In this document: piece after piece, positions 1 to 5,837 of the stretch
How positions within the stretch are numbered: the stretch's first letter is position 1
How the letters are laid out: each line of letters opens with the position of its first letter
Source: Candidatus Segatella albertsiae
Lineage (GTDB): Bacteria > Bacteroidota > Bacteroidia > Bacteroidales > Bacteroidaceae
Length of the DNA: 10,335 nucleotides
Reading direction: 5' to 3'
NCBI GenBank assembly: GCA_002451555.1
Contig: DKCU01000047.1
Span: forward strand, 35,320-45,654
Program-made: the position numbers and the translations under genes
The notes under the pieces: generated by a model
Database searches by the model: none
What the model was told of the DNA's origin: nothing
Seen by the model: the letters and a program-made list of their open reading frames with translations, nothing else

Positions 1-221
1 GCCTCCTTCTCGTTGAAGGCACGAGGCAAGGTGATGTGCTTCCAACCCTTGTCGTTGTAGTTGGATGTCTCTACTCCAAGGTAGTTGCCATTTTGGGTGC
101 CTTTGAAGTCGTCCACTTTGAGCAGCCAACCACCATTGAAGTTGAGCTTTGTTCTTTCCACCGCATTCACACTTGTGAGAGCAAGGAATGTAATCAAAAG
201 CAGTAATAGTCTTTTTCTCAT
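1..221 (-). CDS. Secreted glycoside hydrolase family 2-like enzyme, N-terminal fragment (partial)
   Basis: Reading leftward from an ATG at 221-219, the frame stays open for 73 codons to the window edge, so only the N-terminus is present. The protein begins MRKRLLLLLITFLALTSVNA, a clear signal peptide with a basic start, a Leu-rich core and a small-residue cleavage site. The mature part (ERTKLNFNGGWLLKVDDF, then a segment with GWKHITLPRAFNEKEA) resembles the start of the GH2 sugar-binding domain in Bacteroidota beta-galactosidase/beta-glucuronidase-like enzymes, where a W-x-x-x-x-LPRAFNE type motif is common. The catalytic barrel lies outside the window, so activity and substrate cannot be read. 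It is divergent from the acetylesterase/GH2 pair, which suggests one glycan-utilisation locus. The GH2 assignment rests on about 50 mature residues. Confidence 0.7.
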   Translation of the reverse strand, partial: MRKRLLLLLITFLALTSVNAVERTKLNFNGGWLLKVDDFKGTQNGNYLGVETSNYNDKGWKHITLPRAFNEKE

Positions 222-252
222 TGTTTCGTTTGGATTGTTTGTTGTATTAATA

Positions 253-265
253 GAGGCTTTGCCTC
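253..265. repeat. Short hairpin GAGGC-TTT-GCCTC in the leader of the leftward GH2-like gene
   Basis: A perfect 5-bp inverted repeat with a 3-nt loop sits 32 bp upstream of the leftward gene's start codon. On the transcript it would fold as GAGGC-AAA-GCCTC. It could be a small leader structure or chance. No U-tract follows it on either strand that would make it a terminator. Confidence 0.35.
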
Positions 266-280
266 GTTTTCTTTCATTTG

Positions 281-355
281 TAAAGATAATGCAAGCGAGC
301 GCAATGAAAGTATGCTTTCAAATTGCCGAGTGCCACTTATCTGCTTGCAAAATTA
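281..355 (-). promoter_or_regulatory. Candidate promoter -7 elements for the leftward GH2-like gene
   Basis: On the minus strand, TAATTTTG (complement of 348-355) matches the Bacteroidota -7 consensus TAnnTTTG. It would give a leader of roughly 120 nt. No convincing TTG lies 19-21 bp upstream of it. A weaker TATCTTTA occurs at the complement of 281-288, closer to the start codon. Either could serve the gene and neither is certain. The 222-572 gap otherwise contains the hairpin at 253-265 and the rightward promoter at 485-513; nothing else in it looks coding. Confidence 0.35.
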
Positions 356-484
356 CAAAAACTATCGGTAAGTCTTTCGTTTTATTGTACATTTACTTGC
401 AAAATAATCCGCTTTATCCCAAAATATTCATTAAAATAGTGGTTTTTGGTACAATTTTCCCATATATAGGACAATTATTATAGG

Positions 485-513
485 TTTGTTTTCTCTGAAA
501 ATGAGTATCTTTG
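485..513 (+). promoter_or_regulatory. Bacteroidota-type promoter of the acetylesterase/GH2 operon
   Basis: TATCTTTG at 506-513 matches the TAnnTTTG -7 consensus exactly. A TTTG at 485-488 sits 17 bp upstream, slightly shorter than the usual 19-21 bp. Transcription would start near 520, giving an A-rich leader of about 50 nt before the ATG at 573. No strong Shine-Dalgarno is visible, as is common in this phylum. Confidence 0.65.
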
Positions 514-572
514 CACCAAATTCTAAAAACTAAGAAATAAGTATAGGAATAAACAATAAACTAACAAACAAT

Positions 573-1871
573 ATGGCAACAAAACATCTCTTGATTTCTA
601 GTCTATTAGTCTTGGCATCCGTCTTGGATGTTCATGCGCAGAGTTATGACATCGACTTGACCAAAAGTCAGCCTACCTATTCTGTAGAGAATGGCAATGG
701 TTATGACATTGTGGCTGCTCCTGATGCAAAGGTAAAAGCTGCTAAGGCAAAGGGAAATGCTTTAAAGACTAAGAGCAATGCTCCTTTCTTCTATTCCGTG
801 AAGGTGGCTGATGGCAACTATAAGGTTACCGTGGTGCTTGGCTCGAAGAAGAAGGCGGGCAAGACGGTGGTGCGTGCTGAGAACCGTCGATTGATGCTTG
901 ATGAGGTAAGTACCAAGAAGGGTGAGTTCAAGACTTATTCTTTTATCGTCAACAAGCGCAGCCCTTATATCAATGACAAGATGCATGTCAAGATAAAACC
1001 TCGTGAGATGGATTATTTCACTTGGGATGAGAAGCTGACCTTGGAGTTTACGGGTGCAGCTCCTGTGGTGAAGAGCATCAAGGTGGAACCTGCTTCAACG
1101 GAGACTACAACCGTTTTCCTCTGTGGTAATTCTACGGTGGTCGATCAGTTTACCGAGCCATACGCTTCCTGGGGACAGATGATTACTCGTTGGTTTGGTC
1201 CTGAAGTAGCTATCTCCAATCATGCGGAGAGCGGTTTGACGGCAGGTTCTTTCTTGGCTTCGAATCGTCTCGACAAGGTGTTGGCGATGATGAAGAAGGG
1301 CGACTACGTAATCTGCGAGTTCGGACATAACGACCAGAAGGAAAAGTATGCGGGCAGTGGTGCTTGGTATAACTTCTCTTTCAATCTGAAGAAGTTTATC
1401 GACGAGGTGCGCAAGAAGGGTGGTAACATCATCTTCGTGACCCCTACCCAGCGTCGTCGCTTTGACGATGCTACCCATACGAAGATACAGGAGACTCATG
1501 GCGACTATCCTGATGCGATGCGTGCCGTGGCAAAACGTGAGGGAGTGCCAGTCATCGAACTCCACGATATGACCCGTACTTTCTTCGAGACACTCGGCTA
1601 TGAGAATAGTACCAAGGCTTTGGTACATTATCCAGCCAATACATTCTCTAATCAGCCTAAGGCGCTCGCCGACAACACCCACTTCAATCCATACGGAGCT
1701 TACGAAGTGGCGAAGATGGTGGTGATGGGCATGAAGCAACTCAATCTGCCTATCGTAAAATATCTGCGCTCGGACTGGAAGGACTTCAATCCAACTCAAC
1801 CTGACGACTACAATAAGTTCGTGTGGTATCCATCTGTGGTACAGGATGTAACTAAGCCAGACGGAAACTAA
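573..1871 (+). CDS. Secreted SGNH-hydrolase, rhamnogalacturonan acetylesterase-like (CE12 type)
   Basis: This 432-residue protein has a signal peptide (residues 1 to about 23, ending VHAQ). A beta-rich N-terminal domain (about 25-165) precedes the catalytic SGNH/GDSL domain (about 178-395). All SGNH blocks are visible: block I GNST with nucleophile Ser187, block II ESGLTAGS with Gly221, block III GHND with Asn253, and block V D367-N-T-H370, giving the Asp/His of the catalytic triad. This motif set with GNSTV in place of GDSL is typical of CE12 rhamnogalacturonan acetylesterases, which remove O-acetyl groups from the pectin backbone so that lyases and hydrolases can act. The extra N-terminal domain resembles carbohydrate-binding-like modules attached to such enzymes in Bacteroidota. 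The position just upstream of a GH2 enzyme fits pectin side-chain and backbone processing. Family confidence is high. The exact ester substrate is inferred; acetylxylan or another acetylated glycan is possible. Confidence 0.88.
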   Translation: MATKHLLISSLLVLASVLDVHAQSYDIDLTKSQPTYSVENGNGYDIVAAPDAKVKAAKAKGNALKTKSNAPFFYSVKVADGNYKVTVVLGSKKKAGKTVVRAENRRLMLDEVSTKKGEFKTYSFIVNKRSPYINDKMHVKIKPREMDYFTWDEKLTLEFTGAAPVVKSIKVEPASTETTTVFLCGNSTVVDQFTEPYASWGQMITRWFGPEVAISNHAESGLTAGSFLASNRLDKVLAMMKKGDYVICEFGHNDQKEKYAGSGAWYNFSFNLKKFIDEVRKKGGNIIFVTPTQRRRFDDATHTKIQETHGDYPDAMRAVAKREGVPVIELHDMTRTFFETLGYENSTKALVHYPANTFSNQPKALADNTHFNPYGAYEVAKMVVMGMKQLNLPIVKYLRSDWKDFNPTQPDDYNKFVWYPSVVQDVTKPDGN

Positions 1872-1872
1872 T
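1858..1872 (+). repeat. Left copy of 15-bp direct repeat flanking the palindromic element
   Basis: CAGACGGAAACTAAT occurs here, overlapping the acetylesterase stop codon (TAA at 1869-1871), and again identically at 2104-2118. The copies lie at the two ends of the palindromic element, which suggests a target duplication or a duplication that accompanied its insertion. Confidence 0.75.
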
Positions 1873-1876
1873 CCAC

Positions 1877-2106
1877 CTGTATGGTTGACACGGGCTGAAA
1901 GCCCAGAAGCACCTAGCCCAGGGCAACGCCCTGGGTAAATGGGTTGAGATCAAAGCGCCCTGTAAGGGCAAAAGCATAAATTTCCTACAAGCATAACGCT
2001 TTTGCCCTTACAGGGCGACATTCTTGCAGGCATATTACCTAGGGCGTTGCCCTAGGCTAGGTGCTTCTGCCCCTTCGGGGCGTATAGGATTATTTCAACC
2101 GTACAG
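1877..2106. repeat. Compound palindromic intergenic element (REP/BIME- or MITE-like)
   Basis: The ~230-bp element is two mutually inverted halves. From the outside in: terminal inverted repeats CTGTATGGTTGA (1877-1888) and TCAACCGTACAG (2095-2106), 11/12 matching; small hairpins with equivalent GAA/TTC loops (1892-1904 and 2069-2081); 34-nt arms (1905-1938 and 2035-2068) matching at 32/34; 17-nt spacers on both sides; and a perfect 20-bp core inverted repeat (1956-1975 and 1998-2017) around a 22-nt loop. Each 34-nt arm contains its own hairpin (1917-1935 and 2038-2056). Both arm differences fall on the two partners of one base pair, so the hairpin is kept. No ORF of note lies inside, which fits a non-autonomous repeat. 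Being transcribed, it may also affect read-through or mRNA stability between the two genes; that is inference. Confidence 0.8.
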
Positions 2107-2118
2107 ACGGAAACTAAT
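2104..2118 (+). repeat. Right copy of 15-bp direct repeat flanking the palindromic element
   Basis: CAGACGGAAACTAAT is identical to 1858-1872. Its first three bases are also the end of the right terminal inverted repeat. It ends 23 bp before the first ATG of the GH2 gene, so without the element the acetylesterase stop would lie about 23-25 bp from the GH2 start, a normal operon spacing. Confidence 0.75.
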
Positions 2119-2141
2119 TGATAATTTATAATGAATATTAT

Positions 2142-4655
2142 ATGATGAAGAAAATACTTTTCGCTTCGTTGTTGACGGCAGGGTTGCCTATGTGGGGAAC
2201 CCTTTCTGCTGATGCGGCGGTGCGCGATACAATCAATATAGATAATGGGTGGCAATTCCATCGTGGGGATGTGAAGAATGTCGCTGACTTGAAGTCTAGC
2301 CAGACAAGCGATGAGATAGTAAAACTGCCTCACGATTTCTTGATCGGGCAGGACTGGGTGGCTCCTGATGCCAGTGAGCGACCTGACAACAGTGATGCGG
2401 GTAGCAATGTGCGCAGCCGATTGAGTCCTCGTGGATTCAAGGAGATGGGTATCGGCTGGTATCGCTATGAGTTGACTCCGAAAGAGGAGTGGAAGGGCAA
2501 GCGCATCCTGCTCGACTTCCAGGGCATCATGCTCGTGGGCGATGTCTATCTCAATGGCAAGCGTATCGGTGGTACCGACTATGGTTATCTCGGCTTTGAC
2601 ATCGACCTAAGCAAGCTTCTGAAGTGGGGACAGGTGAACGAAATCTGTGTGAAGTCAGATACGGGGCAGCCGAATAACTCTCGTTGGTTTACGGGCGGTG
2701 GACTCTTCCGGGATGTCAATCTCATTGTTACCGACAAGAATCTTTATTTTCCGCGTCATCCTCTCTTCATCCGAACAGTGAATAATAACGAGGTGAAGAT
2801 TCAGGCGAATATTGTCAATCTCCAGAAGGCGGTGAAGGCAGCAAAGATTCTTCCGGCTGGTATGGCTACAGGGAATGGAACCGTGAAAACTCCGGGCAGC
2901 TATATTCCTGTGCAAGTGCGCATTCTTGATGCCGACGGCAAGGTGGTGGCTGAGCAGAAGAGCGACATCGACTTCAATGCCAAGTGGCGTGACAGAGAGT
3001 ATGAATTGCCTAGCATCAAACTCGATAATGCCAAACTCTGGTCTTGCGATACACCTTATTTATATATGGCGGAGGTAACGCTCTATGATAACGATGGTAA
3101 TATTGCCGACCAAATCAAGGAACCATTCGGTGTGCGCACCATCGAGATGAATCCGCAGAAGGGCTTGTTGGTCAATGGTAAGAAGGTCTTGTTGAAAGGT
3201 TATGCCAACCATCATACGCTCGGTGCCCTCGGTGCTGCTGCTTATCCTCGTGCCATCGAGAAACGCATCAAGTTGATGAAGGAGTTTGGCATGAATCATA
3301 TCCGTACTTCCCACAATCCTTATAGCGAGGACTTCTTGAAACTTTGCGACAAGTATGGTATCTTGGTGGTAGATGAACTCTACGACAAGTGGCTGCAACA
3401 GTATGCTGGTGGCAGAGTGGCTTGGGAGAGTCTGTGGCAGAAAGACATCCCTGAGTGGGTGAAGCGAGATAGAAACCATCCTTCCGTCATCATGTGGAGC
3501 TTGGGCAATGAGTTGCAACAGTATAGCAACCTGCCTTTCAACGACTGGGGGGTAACGGCTTATAAGTTGCAGAAGGAGTTGTTGCATCGTTACGACAGCA
3601 CTCGATTGACCACCGTGGCGATGCACCCTCGTTATCGCAATCTCGAAACAGACAGCATTCCTGCCGACTTGGCGGTGGAGACCGAGGTGAATTCCTATAA
3701 CTATCGCTATATGTATTTCCCTGGCGATATGAAGCGCTATCCTGAGAAGACATTCTATCAGAGTGAGGCGAGTACCGCTGCGATGGGACCCAACTTCTTC
3801 GAGATGGACCTACGCAAGGTGCTGGGATTGGCGTATTGGGGAGCCATCGACTATCTCGGCGAGAGCATGGGATGGCCTGTGAAGGGATGGAACCAAGGTG
3901 TGTTCGACCTCTCCTTGCAACCGAAGCCGGACGCTTACTTCGTGAAGAGTATGTTTAGCGACGAGCCTACGGTGCATATCGGCATCATCGAGAAAGCAGG
4001 AGGCAACGTGCAGTGGAATGGCATCAATGTCTCTGCTGGCAAACTCTCTGAGAATTGGAACCGAGAGGTGGGCGAGAAAATTTCGCTCTATACCTATACC
4101 AATGGCGATGAGGTGGAACTCTTCCTCAATGGTAAGAGTCTCGGTGTGAAGAAAAACAGCGAAGACCCTAAGCTGCGTGACCGCATCAAGTGGGATGGCA
4201 TCGAGTATGCTCCTGGTACCTTGGTGGCTGTAGCCAAGAAGAACGGCAAAGTGGTGGCTCGACACCAGATTGAGACGACAGGTGAGGCTGTAGCCTTGAA
4301 ACTCGTGCCTGATGTGGAGACTTGGCATGCTGATGGACAGGACTTGATGCACGTCAGGGTCTATGCCGTCGATAAGAAGGGTAGGAGAGTGGTTTCTTTG
4401 CAAGACAAGGAAGCCTTTGAGAAGTTGACTTTCTCAGTGAAGGGCGATGCCGACATTGTTGCGGTCGATAATGGCAATATTGCTTCGGATGAGCTTCATA
4501 TCGGAAATACCCAGTTGGTGAAGACTGCCGAACGTTCGCTCTACCAAGGGTCAGCCCTTGTGATTTTGCGAGCTGGCGAGAAGGTTGGCAAAGTGGAATT
4601 GACCGTGAGTGGCGAGAACTTGAAAGCTAAGAAAGTAGTATTGAATACGAAATGA
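2142..4655 (+). CDS. Secreted GH2 beta-galactosidase-like glycosidase with DUF4982-type C-terminal modules
   Basis: This 837-residue enzyme has a signal peptide of about 26 residues (MMKKILFASLL..., ending SADAA). Domains follow the GH2 order: sugar-binding jelly-roll (about 30-195, with YLNGKRIGG), Ig-like sandwich (about 200-325), TIM barrel (about 330-620), a DUF4982-like domain (about 640-710, GDEVELFLNGKSLG) and a C-terminal Ig-like module (about 720-830). The acid/base Glu457 lies in WSLGNEL and the nucleophile Glu542 in YQSEAS. The barrel motifs GMNHIRTSHNP and DRNHPSVIMW are intact, so it should be active. It probably trims beta-galactosyl (possibly other beta-linked) side chains from pectic glycans in the periplasm or at the surface. 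I chose the ATG at 2142; 2145 is an alternative, and an upstream in-frame TTG at 2118 overlaps the flanking repeat and would spoil the signal peptide. No own promoter is evident, so co-transcription with the acetylesterase is likely. GH2 is certain; the substrate is not. Confidence 0.9.
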   Translation: MMKKILFASLLTAGLPMWGTLSADAAVRDTINIDNGWQFHRGDVKNVADLKSSQTSDEIVKLPHDFLIGQDWVAPDASERPDNSDAGSNVRSRLSPRGFKEMGIGWYRYELTPKEEWKGKRILLDFQGIMLVGDVYLNGKRIGGTDYGYLGFDIDLSKLLKWGQVNEICVKSDTGQPNNSRWFTGGGLFRDVNLIVTDKNLYFPRHPLFIRTVNNNEVKIQANIVNLQKAVKAAKILPAGMATGNGTVKTPGSYIPVQVRILDADGKVVAEQKSDIDFNAKWRDREYELPSIKLDNAKLWSCDTPYLYMAEVTLYDNDGNIADQIKEPFGVRTIEMNPQKGLLVNGKKVLLKGYANHHTLGALGAAAYPRAIEKRIKLMKEFGMNHIRTSHNPYSEDFLKLCDKYGILVVDELYDKWLQQYAGGRVAWESLWQKDIPEWVKRDRNHPSVIMWSLGNELQQYSNLPFNDWGVTAYKLQKELLHRYDSTRLTTVAMHPRYRNLETDSIPADLAVETEVNSYNYRYMYFPGDMKRYPEKTFYQSEASTAAMGPNFFEMDLRKVLGLAYWGAIDYLGESMGWPVKGWNQGVFDLSLQPKPDAYFVKSMFSDEPTVHIGIIEKAGGNVQWNGINVSAGKLSENWNREVGEKISLYTYTNGDEVELFLNGKSLGVKKNSEDPKLRDRIKWDGIEYAPGTLVAVAKKNGKVVARHQIETTGEAVALKLVPDVETWHADGQDLMHVRVYAVDKKGRRVVSLQDKEAFEKLTFSVKGDADIVAVDNGNIASDELHIGNTQLVKTAERSLYQGSALVILRAGEKVGKVELTVSGENLKAKKVVLNTK

Positions 4656-4693
4656 AACTTGATGAAAAAAATAACTTGATAAAATAAACTTGG

Positions 4694-4723
4694 AAAGTCA
4701 ATAATCTTGAAAAGTCAATAATC
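4694..4723 (+). repeat. Short direct repeat downstream of the GH2 gene
   Basis: AAAGTCAATAATC occurs at 4694-4706 and again at 4711-4723, a period of 17 bp, within the A-rich stretch after the GH2 stop codon. It is probably slippage-generated and no function is apparent. Confidence 0.5.
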
Positions 4724-4732
4724 GTGATGAAA

Positions 4733-4783
4733 AAATCCCTTGATGAGTCGCTTTCAATGAATGAAACGCTCGTCAAGGGATTT
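4733..4783 (-). terminator. Hairpin terminator between convergent genes
   Basis: AAATCCCTTGA (4733-4743) pairs perfectly with TCAAGGGATTT (4773-4783), and the stem extends inward with G-U pairs and a second TTTCA/TGAAA pairing. On the minus strand it is followed by a run of six T, so it should terminate the leftward transcript ending at 4807. On the plus strand the downstream sequence is T-rich but interrupted, so it may also work, less strongly, for the GH2 transcript. Confidence 0.8.
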
Positions 4784-4806
4784 GCTTATATTATTTTACC
4801 AAGACC

Positions 4807-5781
4807 TTATTTTACTAAGACCTTCTTGACCTTGCCATCGCTCATCTTCACGATGTTGATGCCCTTGGTCAATTGGGTGTTGCGTACGCCATTGATGCTG
4901 TAGATAGCTGCGGCGTTGGAATTGATGTCAGAACCATTAGCAGCAGAACCATTGATGTTGTTGATGCCGTTGATAATGTCCTCGATGGCTTTGTTGGCAA
5001 TGTTGATAGCGTTTTTGAGCGTTGTGACATCATCGCCGTACTTGTCGTAGTTGCTAGCTGCGGTATTCTCCAAGGCAGACTTCAAAGTCTTCTTGACATC
5101 CTCTCTGTCTGCCAACTTCTCGTTGCCGTACAACTCGATAGCCTGGTTGTAGAGAGAAGTGTAGTCGGCATAAGCTGTCTTCTGAGCGGCAGAGATGAAG
5201 AGCCAGTCGTTGTTGGTTGAAGCGTCAGTGTTCGCTTCATACCCATTTGCAGTTGCTGTGAAGTAACGAGTTTCTGCTTTCTTAGACCATAGTCCTGTAT
5301 ATACATCAGCGGTTACAGACATTTTATAACTTTTATCAGTAGCGTTTGTAACCATCGTTAAACTACTTGCACCTGATTTTTCTTTGATTTCTGTTTCCCA
5401 ATAACGTAAGATATTATTGTACCCCATATGTATTCTGTCTGCTGTGCTGTTAGTGCAGGCAAAAGTACAAGTCGTATTGACATCGCCACTGACAATCCAA
5501 GTGTAAGCATCATTTATTGACTTTACAGAAGGTGTCTTTCCTGAAAGGTAAGTGCCCGTACCAACATTATAGATACAAACTTCTTGACCATTTGCGGTTA
5601 ATTCTTCTGCAACTAACCATGTCTTTTCGTTTGCTGGCGCAAAAGAAGTGCTTTCAGCTCCGCTTTCTGAGCCGCTACCTTCAGCTCCACCTTCCTGAGC
5701 ATTTACTGCTGTGCTTACAGTCATCAAAGCTGCGAGCATCAATCCTTTTACCAAATTTGTCATTGTGTAAATCTTCTTCAT
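4807..5781 (-). CDS. Secreted protein of unknown function with Prevotella-type C-terminal tail
   Basis: I do not recognise a named family. From the ATG at 5781 the product is 324 residues with a signal peptide (MKKIYTMTNLVKGLMLAALM, then a cleavage site ending VNAQ). A second in-frame Met at 5763 is possible. A longer reading frame starts further up but adds an uncharged tract that breaks the signal-peptide pattern. After a Gly/Ser/Glu-rich linker (EGGAEGSGSESG) comes a Trp/Tyr/Asn-rich beta-type region with IYNVGTGTYLSG and YTWIVSG. This resembles beta-trefoil-like ligand-binding modules seen in secreted Prevotella proteins, but that is only a resemblance. A helical segment with DKYGDDVTTLKNAI follows, FIVAR-like in appearance. 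The end, IYSINGV to KGINIVKMSDGKVKKVLVK, matches the tail of the upstream protein and may be a short sorting or anchoring signal related to type IX secretion. It lies 56 bp downstream of the phosphatase-fold gene, probably in one operon. Confidence 0.7.
   Translation of the reverse strand: MKKIYTMTNLVKGLMLAALMTVSTAVNAQEGGAEGSGSESGAESTSFAPANEKTWLVAEELTANGQEVCIYNVGTGTYLSGKTPSVKSINDAYTWIVSGDVNTTCTFACTNSTADRIHMGYNNILRYWETEIKEKSGASSLTMVTNATDKSYKMSVTADVYTGLWSKKAETRYFTATANGYEANTDASTNNDWLFISAAQKTAYADYTSLYNQAIELYGNEKLADREDVKKTLKSALENTAASNYDKYGDDVTTLKNAINIANKAIEDIINGINNINGSAANGSDINSNAAAIYSINGVRNTQLTKGINIVKMSDGKVKKVLVK
4835..4868 (-). repeat. Tail-coding DNA repeat, copy A
   Basis: These 34 bp, encoding the core of the C-terminal tail (KGINIVKMSDG), match 5863-5896 in the neighbouring gene at 33 of 34 positions. 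The rest of the two genes is not alike. The near-identity at DNA level exceeds what the shared amino acids require. Confidence 0.75.
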
Positions 5782-5837
5782 TTTACTTAAACTTTTTATA
5801 ATACTATTATAATTTATGCTACTATTGTTGAATATCA

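Noticed and set aside
85..483. Plus-strand open frame of 132 codons at the left edge
   Set aside because: It overlaps the signal-peptide-encoding start of the leftward GH2-like gene and its AT-rich leader. There is no domain, and its codon pattern is that of non-coding DNA.
1095..1799. Long minus-strand open frame (234 codons) opposite the acetylesterase gene
   Set aside because: It is His/Leu-rich without a recognisable domain and lies wholly antisense to a gene with clear catalytic motifs. It is a by-product of codon use on the other strand.
1956..2017. Core 20-bp inverted repeat as a simple transcription terminator for the acetylesterase gene
   Set aside because: The stem is long, but no T-tract follows on the plus strand, and the structure is part of a larger symmetric element flanked by direct repeats. 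Partial termination is still possible.
1877..2106. CRISPR array or insertion sequence with its own transposase
   Set aside because: There is no regular repeat-spacer pattern, and no transposase-like reading frame fits in 230 bp.
2118..2141. Upstream TTG start extending the GH2 protein by eight residues
   Set aside because: The added MIIYNEYY precedes a normal signal peptide and overlaps the flanking direct repeat. The ATG at 2142 gives a standard secretion signal.
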